The notes beneath the pieces are model-generated. The model was not told the DNA's origin, made no database searches, and saw only the letters and a list, made by a program, of their open reading frames with translations. The position numbers were made by a program, and so were the translations under genes. A stretch of 64,000 nt of DNA from Ustilaginoidea virens (lineage: Eukaryota > Ascomycota > Sordariomycetes > Hypocreales > Clavicipitaceae): positions 4,560,501 through 4,624,500 of the forward strand of contig NC_057320.1 of the NCBI RefSeq assembly GCF_000687475.1. Direction: 5' to 3'. Shown piece by piece: positions 24,384 to 34,957 of the stretch. How positions within the stretch are numbered: position 1 is the first letter of the stretch; each line of letters opens with the position of its first letter.

Positions 24384-25894
24384 ATGAGTGCCCAAGTATC
24401 TTTCTTGGTAAGGCACGCCATCATCTACCCCACACACCACAACACACCACAACACACCACACAACACCACACAACACCACACATAACCGCTACGCATACC
24501 ATGTACTCTTGTGTACGGAGTACTCCGTGCCTAGGTACCCAACTCAGCCGGAGTTGGTCCTTTATCGTCGCAATAACCCCCGCCACGTGCCGACCTGCCA
24601 TGCCCATTGTACCCGGCGCTGCAAGGTCAACATGGAAACCACAATACCGACCCCCAAAATGACCCAGCAGCCGGTTATCAGGACTTTCTCTTCCCGCCCC
24701 CCTCCCCCCTCCTTCCTTCTCCTGGCGGCAACGGAGGCTGATTAGATGCTGCAGGATGGCACTTACACCTTGATCCACATCCCTCTCACGCTGTACACCT
24801 CGTTTCTGCAGCCCATCCTCCGTGTCCTCATCCCCCAGACGCAAAACCTGCACATTGGAAGGGAAGCTGCCGGTCATCCTGAGCACCTGCAAGGGCTCTC
24901 CACCGAGAACCAGCATGGCTTTCTCAACATTAGCGTCACACCTCTCGAGTGCTCCATTGTGTGCCACACGGCGTGGGCCAAAAACGTCTTTGAACCCGTC
25001 ATCAGCTCGCTTCCGGCGCGAGAGGCCAGAACCGTGTCCGTCTTTACCGATTCGTACATGATACTGTCCGTCATCAGTGCCGGCTTCGACGCCGCCACTC
25101 GGGTGCTGGAGCTGACTTCTCCTCTCGCCCTGGCCGGGATCCCCATCTTCTTCATCACGACGTACTACTCCGACTTTGTGCTGGTGCCGACGGCCAAGCG
25201 GCAAAACGTCATTGACGCCCTGCGCGAGAGGGGCTTCGAGCTGTCCGAGAACCAGTCCAGCTTTGTGGCGTCCCGGAAGAACTCGACCAGTCTGCATTCC
25301 GCCTCCCCCCCCGGCACGCCGCTGCCGTCCAACAACGGCGAGCTCCAGTCGCGTACCTTTCACCTGCTCAAGACGCGCAAGGTGTCCCCGTACGTCGACG
25401 GCGGGCTGGAGCTGGTGCAGTGCTCGGGCAGGGAGATTTCCCAGCTCGCCGACGCCTACGGCCACCGATCGTCGGTGAGCCGCCATGCGTCCGTCGACAA
25501 CCGCGACGCGTGGATCGAGAACGTCGACACCAAGCTCTACACCTCCATCATATCCGTGCTCGTGTCGCAGCCGCGGTTCCTGTCCATGACGCTGGTGCAC
25601 GAGGATCCGCCGTCGCTGCTGCTCGACAAGAGCCTCCTGCCCATGTTTAGCGACTCGCTGGTCGGCGACACCGACACCATCCTCATCCCCATCTTCCTCG
25701 ACCTGGTCAATCTGCCGTCCGAGGTGACGGGCATCGTGTGCGGCGTGTCGGGCCGGCTGGTGGACGACATGAAGATGACGGCGACGTCGGAGCTCTCGTA
25801 CGTGTCCACGGCGCGCGCCGGCGTCGTCATCCTGCCAGAGGAGCAGTCTACTCGTGCGCTGGGCATTTTGAAGCCGTTGCTGGAGACGGACTAG
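24384..25894 (+). CDS. CASTOR/GATS-like ACT-domain protein
   Basis: Exon 1 (24384-24407) encodes MSAQVSFL. A 347 bp intron (GTAAGG donor, CTGCAG acceptor) is followed by exon 2 (24755-25894), giving MSAQVSFLDGTYTLIHIPL and 387 residues in total. The family is recognised by the FLNISVTPLECSIVC block (compare the S-TETPEDYTL region of CASTOR). A second ACT-like segment has LAGIPIFFITTYYSDFVLVP, the typical ACT ligand-site region, and a third lies near the C-terminus (DLVNLPSEVTGIVCGVSG). Mammalian CASTOR1 is an arginine sensor acting on GATOR2/mTORC1; whether the fungal protein binds an amino acid or signals to TORC1 is inference. The intron contains a TACGGAGTACTCCGT palindrome and CACAACAC repeats. 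The gene is convergent with the YIH1 homologue. Confidence 0.85.
24408..24754 (+). other. Long intron 1 of the CASTOR-like gene
   Basis: This 347 bp intron is much longer than the others in the window (about 40-150 bp). It carries CACAACACCA repeats at about 24431-24484 and the palindrome TACGGAGTACTCCGT at 24514-24528. The acceptor CTGCAG is chosen over a TTAG nine bases upstream because it gives the conserved LDGTYT junction. Confidence 0.7.
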
Positions 25895-26048
25895 AAGAAG
25901 ATGAAGGGAATGGGGGGGGTTTGCAACAGAACCCAATATCTGCTTCCACCCCTTTTTTTTTCTCTATATAGTCGCTTTTTTCCCTCCCATCTGGTCTTGC
26001 TCACTCTTTGCCCTACCGCGATTGTTTTGCGATGTTTTCCCAGCTAGG

Positions 26049-26152
26049 ATGTCCCAGTACCAGTACAGTTCCAGTCCAGTGCAGTTCCAGTCCAGTATAG
26101 TTCCAGTCCAGTATAGTTCCAGTCCAATTCCAGTCCAGTTCCAGTCCAGTCC
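26049..26152 (+). repeat. CCAGTTCCAGTC/CAGTATAGTT tandem repeat
   Basis: Degenerate array of about ten-base CCAGTNCAGT units lying between two convergent genes; probably in their overlapping 3' UTRs. Confidence 0.75.
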
Positions 26153-26243
26153 CTTCTCGTCCCCTCTCGTCCCCTCTCCCGTCGAAAACTCCCTTGTATC
26201 ATGACCCTCTCCGTCTTTTTCCCAAAAGATGTACACCAGCCAC

Positions 26244-27047
26244 TCACCCCTCCCCTCCCGCCACGCCCGCCCGCACAAACCCCTCCCTCGCCACGGCATT
26301 CATCACCGCAAACCTCCTCGGCCCCAGCTTCACGCCGCCATACCACCGCGTCACCACCACGACGGCCCCCCACACCCCCATCACCTGCATCAAGTGCAGC
26401 AGCCTTCCCCCGGCCGCCGCCTCCCCGTCGTCATCGCAGTCCTGGAACCGCGTCCCGGCGTCGCCCTTGATCCGCCACGCCGTCACGTTGTGCGTCGCCC
26501 CGCGAACCCTCCGATCCGACGCCAGCAGATGCCCGACGCTCCGGCGCGCCTCCTCCACCGACGCGACCCTCGCGACGCGCGCGACGAACCGCGAGCCCTT
26601 TTCGACCACGGCCTCGGACACGATCCACTCCGGCGCCGGGCCCGACGCCTCGTCTGCGTCTGCGTCGGCTGCGATCTCGGCCCCGGCTGCGTCCCCGGCT
26701 GCGTCCCCGGCTGCGGCGCCAGGCCCCCCCCCCCGCCGGGCGGCGAGCAGCTCCTCCACCGCGTCAAACACGCACACCTGGCCCGCGCGGAACACCCGCC
26801 CCAGCGCCTCCTCGAACAGCCTCAGGTCCCTGGCCCCGGCGCCGCGCACGCCCCCCGAGGAGCGGTGGGTGCCCAGCACCGCGGGCGGCGAGGCCGGATA
26901 CGCCCCCGGGAACTGCAGCCTGAGCGACGACGCGTCGCCCGGCAGCCGGAGGATGTACGAGCCGTCGTCGCGGTCGGCGGGCTCGAGCGATCCGGGCCCG
27001 TAGATGGAGTTGACGGCCTCAATCTCGTCCACGAGGTCTTCCGACAT
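26244..27047 (-). CDS. YIH1: YIH1/IMPACT homologue (RWD + UPF0029)
   Basis: Single exon, 267 residues from the ATG at 27047. The N-terminal RWD domain (MSEDLVDEIEAVNSIYGPGS at residues 1-20) is followed by a low-complexity Ala/Asp linker and the C-terminal UPF0029/Impact domain with THNVTAWRI and the family signature VVVVTRWYGGVKLGPRRF. Yeast Yih1 competes with Gcn2 for Gcn1 and so dampens eIF2-alpha phosphorylation in amino-acid starvation. Length is close to yeast Yih1. The reading frame stays open upstream, but the RWD start fixes the ATG. The linker is rich in (GCTGCGTCCCCG)-type repeats. The gene is convergent with the CASTOR-like gene, 349 bp between stops. Confidence 0.92.
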   Translation of the reverse strand: MSEDLVDEIEAVNSIYGPGSLEPADRDDGSYILRLPGDASSLRLQFPGAYPASPPAVLGTHRSSGGVRGAGARDLRLFEEALGRVFRAGQVCVFDAVEELLAARRGGGPGAAAGDAAGDAAGAEIAADADADEASGPAPEWIVSEAVVEKGSRFVARVARVASVEEARRSVGHLLASDRRVRGATHNVTAWRIKGDAGTRFQDCDDDGEAAAGGRLLHLMQVMGVWGAVVVVTRWYGGVKLGPRRFAVMNAVAREGFVRAGVAGGEG

Positions 27048-27603
27048 GACCCGGGGCTGATTTTTTTTTTGATTTTTTTTAATACATGCGCAGTCGGAAT
27101 ATAATCTCCCGCGCGGGGGGGTTTTTTGGAAAAAAAAACTTCTTCTTTTTACCTTTACCGCCTCGTGTGCATGGCGCGCAATGTCGGCGGCGACCAAACG
27201 TCCGGCGTAACTTGTGAACGTGCTGATAAGTTTACGGGGGGGGCGGTTAGGGGCGGGGAAGACTGCATGTGAAGTTTATTTAGGTGGAGGCATCACATCA
27301 CGGTGGGGATCGGGGATCTGACACGTACTCCGTACATTACGGAGTATTTACATGCCAGGTATGTAGGTACCTGAGTTTACAACATGACAATCAACGTGCG
27401 CGCGGTTTAACCACTGGCACAACAAGTCATGGCGAGTCTTGCCCATCATGAAATTTAATGCATTCGAGTCTACTGCACACATTGTTGATCATGCGCTACC
27501 GTGCGTGCCCCTGCTGCTTCGGCCTCTCTGTTCTTCAAGTGCCACAATCCCTCCCCTTCTCTCGTTCAACCTGGTACAATTTTTTTCAGCCCAGAGCGTC
27601 TCT
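27048..27603. other. Intergenic, YIH1 promoter to VMA1 3' end
   Basis: Contains an inverted pair TACTCCGTA (27326) and TACGGAGTA (27338), a GTAGGTACCTG motif at 27362 and short A/T runs. No coding signal. Confidence 0.6.
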
Positions 27604-29986
27604 CTACTCATCAATCACGGACGCAAACCTGTCCGTCATTTCCTGTTGAATAGCCTCATACTGCAGACGCACCCATGTTAGCACTCAGCCACGTAAAAAG
27701 GGGGGACGGCAGACGCAGAGGGAGAGTCTTTCTTCTTTCACCCGACCCCAGTGACAAGACAGTACGCACCTTCTTGGAAACCTTGTCCTGCCCATCGTCT
27801 GGAAGCTCAAACTTGAGCTGTCTCAGCTTGGCTTGCAGGTCGCTGGTAGCCTCGCGGACCTTGGCCCAGCTTTGGCCCTGGGCAATCGCCTTTTGTGCTT
27901 CGTCGTGGAATCCAACCATGAGCTTCATCATCCATTCCGTCTTCCAAATGGGGCAAAACTGGTCGTAGTCCGAGTAGCCGTTTTGTTGGAGAAAGTCTTC
28001 CTTGATCAGCGCGGCGAGGTCGAGCGTGATCTTGTCCGGGTCAGACAGGGCACTTTTGCCCACCAGTTGCACCACCTGGTCGAGTTCTTCCGAGTCGGAA
28101 ATGAGCTGCTTGATGCGGTCTCGGAGACGGGGGAACTCGGGATAGTCTTTTTCGTAAAACTTGTCGAGAACGCCAGTGTACTTGCTGTACGATACAGAGG
28201 TGTTGATGGAGGGAAAGTGCTTCCGCTGAGCAAGCTTCTTGTCTAGACCCCAAAAGACTTGCACGATACCCAGAGTCGACGTCGTGACGGGATCTGAGAA
28301 GTCGCCACCGGGAGGACTGACGGCGCCGACGATGCTGACACTGCCCTTGCGCTCAGGTGAGCCCAGCGCCTGCACTCTTCCAGCGCGTTCGTAAAACGAG
28401 GCGAGCTTGGAACTCAGGTAGGCAGGGAAGCCTTGATCGGCAGGCATTTCGCCCAAGCGACCAGAGAGTTCTCGCAAAGCCTCGGCCCACCGCGAGGAAG
28501 AATCCGCCATCATGGCCACATCCAGGCCCTGGTCGCGGAAGTACTCGGCAACCGTGATACCCGTGTAGATTGAAGCCTCTCTGGCAGCCACGGGCATGTT
28601 GGATGTGTTTGCAATTAGTGTCGTTCGCTTCATGATGGGCTCCTTGCGACCATCGACTTCGATGGACAGTTGGGGAAAGTCCTTCAAAACTTCGGCCATT
28701 TCGTTTCCTCGCTCGCCGCATCCAACGTAGACAATCACGTCGCTGTTGGAGAACTTGGACACGGACTGACTGATGACGGTCTTGCCGCAGCCAAAAGCAC
28801 CGGGAATGGCGACGGTACCGCCCTGAACGCTGGGGAACAGGGCGTCCAAGACCCGCTGGCCAACCAAGAAGGGCTGGTCGGCGGCCAGCTTCTCGGTCGA
28901 CGGACGGGGGACTCGGACAGGCCACGATTGCATCATCGGATAGTCGGTCCTTTGGCCGTCGAACTCGACCTCGAGAAGATTTTCGGCAACGGTATATTCG
29001 CCTTTGGGGGCAATCTTGGTGATGATGCCACGGGCACGAGGAGGAAGCAAGATTCGATGAGTGGAGATGAAGGAGTTTTCAAAGACTGTTCCCCAGACAT
29101 CACCACCCGAGATATGGTCGCCAACCTTTTTGGTAGGAGTGAATTCCCACTTCTTCTTTCGGTCGAGAGCGGGGACGGAAATGCCTCGAGGAATGTAGAT
29201 GGTCTGCGAAACTTTGGAGATTTCCTCCAGGGGACGTTGAATGCCGTCGTAGATTCCGTTCAGGAGGCCGGGGCCAAGTTCGACGGAGAGGGGCTTTCGG
29301 GTCCGTTCCACAGGGTCACCGATCTGAACTCCAGCTGTTGGTGCGCTATTAGACGCTTGTCTTGCTCGGAGCAATGTCCAGCACTCTTTTCTTCGAATCG
29401 AGCCTTACCAGTTTCTTCGTACACCTGAATTGTCGCTTGGTCGCCGTTGATTCGGATAACTTCACCGGCCAGGCTATCATGTCCAACTCTGACCTGTACG
29501 GAGGACGTCCATGTCAGTCAGAGCAAAGGGGGGGAGAGGGGGGGGGGGACAATCGAGTGCAGAGGCCCCTCATGGGTGCCAACTTACGAGTTCGTACATG
29601 GCAATTCCAATCAACCCCTCGGCCACAATAACGGGACTGAAGAAACTGTTAGCACGGACGTTGTGATGGTTGGCAAGGCGAAAATGCTAAGCCGAACCCG
29701 GAGATGGAGAAAATCTTGCCTGAGCCAGAACAGTTAGCGTTTATTTCCAACGTTGACGGGTCTTGCGAGCCATTTTGCTCCTTTTGCAGTAGGAGAGAGG
29801 AGGGAAAGAGGTCTTACCACGATGAGCGCCATCATCGTTGGCGTCACTGGTTTTCTATTGTAAACAAGAGGGTCAGCATTCAATCATGGCAGAGTGGGGC
29901 ATATTTCCGGCGATGAGTATCCGGCGAAATCAAGGCGCGGCTCCGTCGACGACAGGCGGAGGGCAAGGTGCACATACAGACGGCAT
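27604..29986 (-). CDS. VMA1: V-type H+-ATPase catalytic subunit A, 7 exons, no intein
   Basis: Exons (minus): 29986-29978, 29854-29818, 29719-29698, 29636-29588, 29493-29409, 29334-27770, 27660-27604; total 1824 nt, 607 residues. Five short 5' exons (9, 37, 22, 49 and 85 nt) restore [28 protein letters not shown] and the [15 protein letters not shown] block. The Walker A motif GAFGCGKT lies at about 246-253 and runs uninterrupted, so the VMA1 intein found at this point in some yeasts is absent. Other hallmarks are [11 protein letters not shown], the GERGNEM block, [15 protein letters not shown] and PPGGDFSDP. The tail [20 protein letters not shown] comes from the last exon. The enzyme is the ATP-hydrolysing subunit of the V1 sector, acidifying vacuole and Golgi. 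Exon 1 is the least certain element because it is only three codons. Confidence 0.94.
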
Positions 29987-31349
29987 CTTGGGCGCAGGGA
30001 AGGCAGGTATCGACTCTGGCACTCGACGGGTGCAAGAAGAGCGGTGGCGAGGAGATGACGAAGGCTGCGGAGACGTCGAAAGCTGCGGATACGACGTTGA
30101 GGCAGAAGGTGGTGAGTTGAGCAGAGACAGAGCTGGGACCGTTGCTACTGCGTCGAAAATGATTGGACAATATGCGGAACGTGGAGACGATGATGCGGTG
30201 GGGACGGGAGTCGACGCAGGAGGGCAGGCAGAGGCAGGCGCTGCGGTTGGAGCTGCAGTGGGGAACGCAGAGCTCCTTGGAGACGACGACGACGACGACG
30301 AGGGTGAATGTTGGCAGGAAGGAGCGACCTGCAGTTGCGGTTGCGGTTGCGGTTGCAGCTGCAGCGGCGGGTTTCCGCCGAAAAGGACAGCTGTCGTCGA
30401 CCCGGGCGACGCCTCGGATGGAGTCGCAGACGCAGCGGCACCAGGTCCCGCGAACGAGCCAAGCCCTGGCGACGATGGCAATGGCAGCGCCGCGGGACAA
30501 GAGGACACGGCGTCGTCGCTTCCCGGAGCGGGTGACGACGAGCAGCTGCTCCTGCGGCGGATCAGGTCCAGCAGCGAAGGCCGGGCCTTGAGTCGCGGTC
30601 GGAGTCCCGGCTGCATCCACCGCGGTCGATGGCCTCGCCCCAGTCGCCCAAGGTTCAGCTCTGCTCTGCTCTTCTCTTAACCAACTGTCAGCTGGTTACA
30701 GATGCTGGCTGCCAGCATCGACTTGGGCCATGCTCCCCCCCCTGGGTTTTGTTTTGTTTCTGGGCTGCCCGAGCTACGTAGCGGCACCGACAGCCGGCCG
30801 AGCAGGGGCCAGTCCCTCAGCGAGCAGAGGCCGATGAACAAGGCCCGGCTGGGAACCAGGATGGATCCTAATCATCAAACGACACACGGTGGGAGAGGCA
30901 ATCGAGCATGTAAGTGCTCCGTGCAGACTGCCGACCCCCTCGAATCAGCAGTCACGGCAGCTGATGCGAAATCGTTATCCTCTATTTTACAGACGTTTGA
31001 TACACTGTTATACAGGCCATGTGGCGCAACAATCCTTTCCCCCTTTCCCATCTCTTTCCTGCTACTAGTCCACAGCTCGGCGTTGACAGGCCAGTCGTGC
31101 AATCCACATTCTGGTATAGAGATGCTACGTGTGGAAGAGACCGTCAAGGTACTGGTCGGTGCCTGGATCGTCTTGGCTACCCGGGTCGAGGTCGATCGCG
31201 CTCTCGAGGGTATTCCGCACAAAAATGCTTCATTTGTGGCCGGCAGACAAAACAAGGCGGGATGAGACGGTCGCATCAAGCACGCACCCCGCAGCCGCCG
31301 TATCCGCCATGTCCAACATGTCATCTCAGCATGTGCGTCTCCGACCCGG
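29987..31349. other. Intergenic between VMA1 5' end and PET127 3' end
   Basis: VMA1 promoter and leader, with a GC-rich repeat-prone segment at 30200-30620 (GACGAC, GTTGCG and CAGCAG units) that gives spurious open frames on both strands. A short coding-like minus-strand stretch ends at a TAG at 31125-31127 (see findings). No secure gene. Confidence 0.5.
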
Positions 31350-34300
31350 CTACCTGCTCGTCTCCTCCTTCTCTTCATCCGTCCTTGATGTCCTGACGGC
31401 GTCCAAACTTGACTGCCTTTGGGAGCCATCAGCCCGGGGTAGCGGGTTCTTGTCGTAGGAAACAAGCACAGGAGCGCCCAGCTCTTGTTGCTCTCTCTTT
31501 TTTCGGAATTCTTTCCCCTTTTTCGTGGAAACTGGTAACTGTCCGTGGAACATGCGGTACCACTCTGTGGACCTGGTTTTCGGATCTATGTCTAGAACCT
31601 TCTTTCTCCGCTTCTTCATGTTGGCGTAGATGGTTTGCGCTTTCTCGTCTGAAAGTTCCTTGACAGTGTATTCCACAGCCCAGTCAAAGTTCGAGTGGGA
31701 TCCTCCGCCTTCAGGTCGCTCGACAAATGCGCCATTTACTTGGCTGCGGATGCTGACGTACATGCCAAGTAGTTCTGGTACTTTTTCTTCCATGGCTTCA
31801 GGGTCCACCTGCACCTTGTCAGCGGGGGCGTCTGATGTATTCGTGTCGTGGCCAGTAGCTTCCGATGTATCTGTCTCGAGGGCAGTAACTTCCGATGCAT
31901 TATCCTCTTGGGCAGTAGCTTCCGCTGCATCCTCCTCATGAGCAGTAGTTTCCGATGAATCATCCTCATGAGCAGCAGCTTCCGCTGCATCCTCCTCATG
32001 AGCAGTAGCTTCCGCTGCATCCTCCTCATGAGCAATAGTTTCCGATGAATCTTCCTCATGAGCAGCAGCTTCCGCTGCATCCTCCTCATGGTCCACCGCT
32101 TCCAACGCATCCATCTCACGGACAGTAGCTTCAAACGCATCCATCTCATGGGGAGCCGAGTCCAATGCATCCATCTTATCCGCAGCAGCGTCCAATAGAT
32201 CCGTCTCATCAGCTGTGTCTTCCGTCTCGTGCTGACAAGTCATCTGCTCGGTGGAGATGGATTCCGCTTTTTTGGAATTCGCAGCGAGGTCGGCGACTTT
32301 GCGCTCAAAAGTTCTCAAGTTGGGGTTCTTGTCGTTGATGCCTTCGGTGACTTTCAGAATCAAGCTGGCCAAGGTTGTGTCGTTCGAGGCGGGCTGAGCA
32401 GCCGGCATCTCGTGTAAATCGCCTTGTTCTGCCTTGGCCACCCGCGCCTCTCTGGCTTCTTTAGCTTTGCTTGAATGAGCAGTTAGTGCAGACACGAGCT
32501 CGTCTAGACATGTTTCGCCTTCCAGCTCCGTCTTGTCTTGGAGCAGGCCACTCCTCTCAAGAGCCTCCTGCAAGGCCTCCCGCACCGACCCAACCCCAAG
32601 TGACTCATTTTCCACTGTTTCGTCGACTTTGGCCATCATCTCCCTCCAGGCGTTTTCGCTTTGCGTGTCGCTGGTCGAGAAGTCATCGCCAGCTTCATCC
32701 GACTCCTCAGCGTCTAATCCCTCGCCCTGTTCCGTCTCGGCAGCCTCGGCAGCCGCGACAGTCTCTTCCTCGCTTTCTTCACGACGAAGGCCCTGTATCT
32801 CCTGCTCCAACTGTTCCGCCGACGGCTTCCCCGCTTCCTGTATTTTGCGCATTTCTTCTTCTGAAACAGGTTCGACAAAAAAGTAGGTGAGAGGCACCTT
32901 TGTGGGTCGTGTCTCGACGTGCAGCCGAAGCGTTCGCCCCGGAAAACGCTGGGTTGCTCGGTCCAGGAGATCATTGAGCAGCGCCACGCTGCACTTGAAT
33001 TCCTGGTCGCCCAAGCGAGTATCAAGCGTGCCATGGATTGCGTTATCCATCTCCGACAGACTGATGTATTGGAAACCGAATATCCGCTGCGTGTTATGGT
33101 ATGCCACGAAAATACCATCCATGCGGCCCATGCGTACCTGCAACGAGTATTTCAAGAAGGCCGTTCGAATCATGTCGTAATATTCACGTTCAAAAGATTC
33201 CCACTGCCCGAATCGTCTCCGGATTTCGTACCCAACCCCCTTCTCGTAACCCCTTACATCCATCCGGACAGATATCACGGCTCTTGTCTTTAGGTCGAAA
33301 ACACCGGAGCCCGGCAACCGAGAATCAAGTGCGTCGAGTTGCGACCGCATGAGAAAATCACCCATTGAGGTATAATGATACGCCTCCCCAGCGTTCTTCT
33401 CCTCTTCAGACAGCTGATGAGATTTTGATCTTCGATACTTTTCAAAATCTTCGTTGGGTAACGTGAGAAGCTTCTCCATTGATTTGCCTAGCATGCTGAG
33501 GACATTTTCGGTATCGTACTGTTTATCAGCGTCAATGGCGTAGACGCCATCTTTGAAGTGTGCGAAGGCTGCAGCCGGCCCACGAATCAGAGCGGAGAAG
33601 TTGAGTGAGTCTGGTGTCAAGGCTTTCGATAAGTTTTCATAATTTGGCTGCCTCCAAGCCGATAGGAGAAAGTGGAAGTGTGACAGCATAGATGTCATGC
33701 TTGAAGTTGAGCCACAGTATTTCAACTTGTGTTTGATACACATATCCCGGAGCTTGGAATCCTTGGAGGATGTAATATATTCCTGCAAGGCATCGAAATC
33801 GAATTCCTGGACCGGCATGATTAATGCCAAACTTGGATCAAAGTTGAAGACGCCAGATCGAGGGTCCTGCAAGTGATACACTCCGGGATTAAACAAAACT
33901 CTGTCCAAGTCGTGGCACAGTTCTGCAATTTTGGGAGATTCGTCCTCCTCGACTGGCTGTAATATCAATTTTTTCGGTTTGAGGGTTTTGACATCCAGTT
34001 CGGTTCCAATAGAATCTTTCGATTCTTTCGACTCTGTCAACTCTGCTGACTCTTTCAAACCTTTTGACCCTTTTGACCCCTTTGGCCCTTTCGATTTCTT
34101 CGAGACTTTCAATTTTTTCGAGACTTTCGATTTTTTTGACGCTCTTGGCATTTTTGATACTTTCGATTCTTTTAAATCGTTCGATTCATTCGATTCGTTC
34201 AATTCTTTCGATTCTTCCGATTCTGCTGATTCTCTCAACTCTGTCGACTGTGTCGACTCTTTGGTCCCTTTCGACCTTCTCGGCTTATTCTTCGCAGTAG

Positions 34301-34622
34301 ATTGCATACGCGATTGGAGAGACGTCCAAGTTCCCACGTTGCTCGGGTTTTTAGCCGGTGCCACATCGCCATCTGTTGTCGCTCCCTCAGTCTCAGGTTC
34401 AACCGTGGACTCTACGTTGAAGAATGTATCCAATTCTCCGGACTCTTCAACAAACCGCGCCTGTTTTTGAGACGCATCACTGCTCGAGGAACTGTGTGGT
34501 ATCAGATGATGCTGGCTAGTGCAAAGAGTTCGTTTGGCCCATAGAGGACAAAGGGGCCTATGGGTTCTGGCTGGTTGCAAAGCCCGGGCCAGCCGACCAG
34601 TGCTGCATCGAGCGCGGAGCAT
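31350..34622 (-). CDS. PET127: PET127-like mitochondrial RNA-processing protein
   Basis: One exon, 1090 residues from ATG 34622. The start MLRARCSTGRLARALQPART is Arg-rich, Ser/Thr-containing and acid-free, a typical mitochondrial presequence; the frame is open upstream, so this start is an inference. The core has PET127 blocks such as LDRVLFNPGVYHLQDPRSGV, SMLSHFHFLLSAWRQPN and a GSGVFDLKTRAVISVR nuclease-like segment. A later block is RMGRMDGIFVAYHN. Yeast Pet127 works in 5' processing and turnover of mitochondrial mRNA at the inner membrane and has a PD-(D/E)XK-like nuclease fold. Two low-complexity regions are unusual: a Lys/Ser array after the presequence (about 34000-34280) and an acidic array of 10-residue HEEDAAEA-type repeats (about 31840-32215). 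The C-terminus returns to conserved sequence (LGMYVSIRSQVNGAFVERP). Divergent from HID1. Confidence 0.88.
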   Translation of the reverse strand: MLRARCSTGRLARALQPARTHRPLCPLWAKRTLCTSQHHLIPHSSSSSDASQKQARFVEESGELDTFFNVESTVEPETEGATTDGDVAPAKNPSNVGTWTSLQSRMQSTAKNKPRRSKGTKESTQSTELRESAESEESKELNESNESNDLKESKVSKMPRASKKSKVSKKLKVSKKSKGPKGSKGSKGLKESAELTESKESKDSIGTELDVKTLKPKKLILQPVEEDESPKIAELCHDLDRVLFNPGVYHLQDPRSGVFNFDPSLALIMPVQEFDFDALQEYITSSKDSKLRDMCIKHKLKYCGSTSSMTSMLSHFHFLLSAWRQPNYENLSKALTPDSLNFSALIRGPAAAFAHFKDGVYAIDADKQYDTENVLSMLGKSMEKLLTLPNEDFEKYRRSKSHQLSEEEKNAGEAYHYTSMGDFLMRSQLDALDSRLPGSGVFDLKTRAVISVRMDVRGYEKGVGYEIRRRFGQWESFEREYYDMIRTAFLKYSLQVRMGRMDGIFVAYHNTQRIFGFQYISLSEMDNAIHGTLDTRLGDQEFKCSVALLNDLLDRATQRFPGRTLRLHVETRPTKVPLTYFFVEPVSEEEMRKIQEAGKPSAEQLEQEIQGLRREESEEETVAAAEAAETEQGEGLDAEESDEAGDDFSTSDTQSENAWREMMAKVDETVENESLGVGSVREALQEALERSGLLQDKTELEGETCLDELVSALTAHSSKAKEAREARVAKAEQGDLHEMPAAQPASNDTTLASLILKVTEGINDKNPNLRTFERKVADLAANSKKAESISTEQMTCQHETEDTADETDLLDAAADKMDALDSAPHEMDAFEATVREMDALEAVDHEEDAAEAAAHEEDSSETIAHEEDAAEATAHEEDAAEAAAHEDDSSETTAHEEDAAEATAQEDNASEVTALETDTSEATGHDTNTSDAPADKVQVDPEAMEEKVPELLGMYVSIRSQVNGAFVERPEGGGSHSNFDWAVEYTVKELSDEKAQTIYANMKKRRKKVLDIDPKTRSTEWYRMFHGQLPVSTKKGKEFRKKREQQELGAPVLVSYDKNPLPRADGSQRQSSLDAVRTSRTDEEKEETSR
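31835..32215 (-). repeat. 30-bp tandem repeat coding an acidic 10-residue unit in PET127
   Basis: About 12 copies of a 30-base unit, encoding (A/S)(A/S)E(A/T)(A/T)AHEED on the minus strand, in frame with no stop. The repeat unit is a multiple of three, so copy-number change keeps the frame. Confidence 0.85.
34000..34285 (-). repeat. Ser/Lys/Glu-rich imperfect repeat coding region in PET127
   Basis: Imperfect 6-15 base units (GACTCTTTCGA-like on the plus strand) encode runs such as SKKSKVSKKLKVSKK and NESNESNDLKESK. Confidence 0.75.
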
Positions 34623-34957
34623 CTCATATGCTTGATGGGGATGTTGAAGTATACATTCGAAAGGGGTCCTGTGGACGCGCAACATCGAGTAAACGACTTT
34701 CGGTTTTTTTTTCCATCCGTTCAGTCGCCGAGGACATCTTATCGATAAGTTAGTCCCGCACGACCAAGTAAGGGCAGCGGCGAGTACCCACCCACCCCCA
34801 AGACGATTGGCTAGCGTTGGGCTTTGGTTACTCTCCACCGATTTATCCTTATCCTTGCTTGCTTGGTGCTCGGCATGGATCCAAAAGTTCACATTCCTTC
34901 TAAAACGTCATCAACCAAATACTTTGCTCCGAGGCCAACCCGCCTTGCGCTGCAGAG
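34623..34957. promoter_or_regulatory. Shared divergent promoter of PET127 and HID1
   Basis: The 335 bp between the two ATGs must hold both promoters and leaders. No TATA box is obvious; no specific site is claimed. Confidence 0.55.

Noticed and set aside
24425..25936. 503-codon minus-strand open frame opposite the CASTOR-like gene
   Set aside because: Antisense shadow with Arg/His/Gln-rich translation; runs into intron repeats.
27604..29986. VMA1 intein
   Set aside because: The Walker A region GAFGCGKT is continuous and no homing endonuclease sequence is present.
29930..30680. Overlapping reading frames on both strands upstream of VMA1
   Set aside because: Driven by GAC, GTTGCG and CAG repeats in the VMA1 promoter/leader; no domain signal on either strand.
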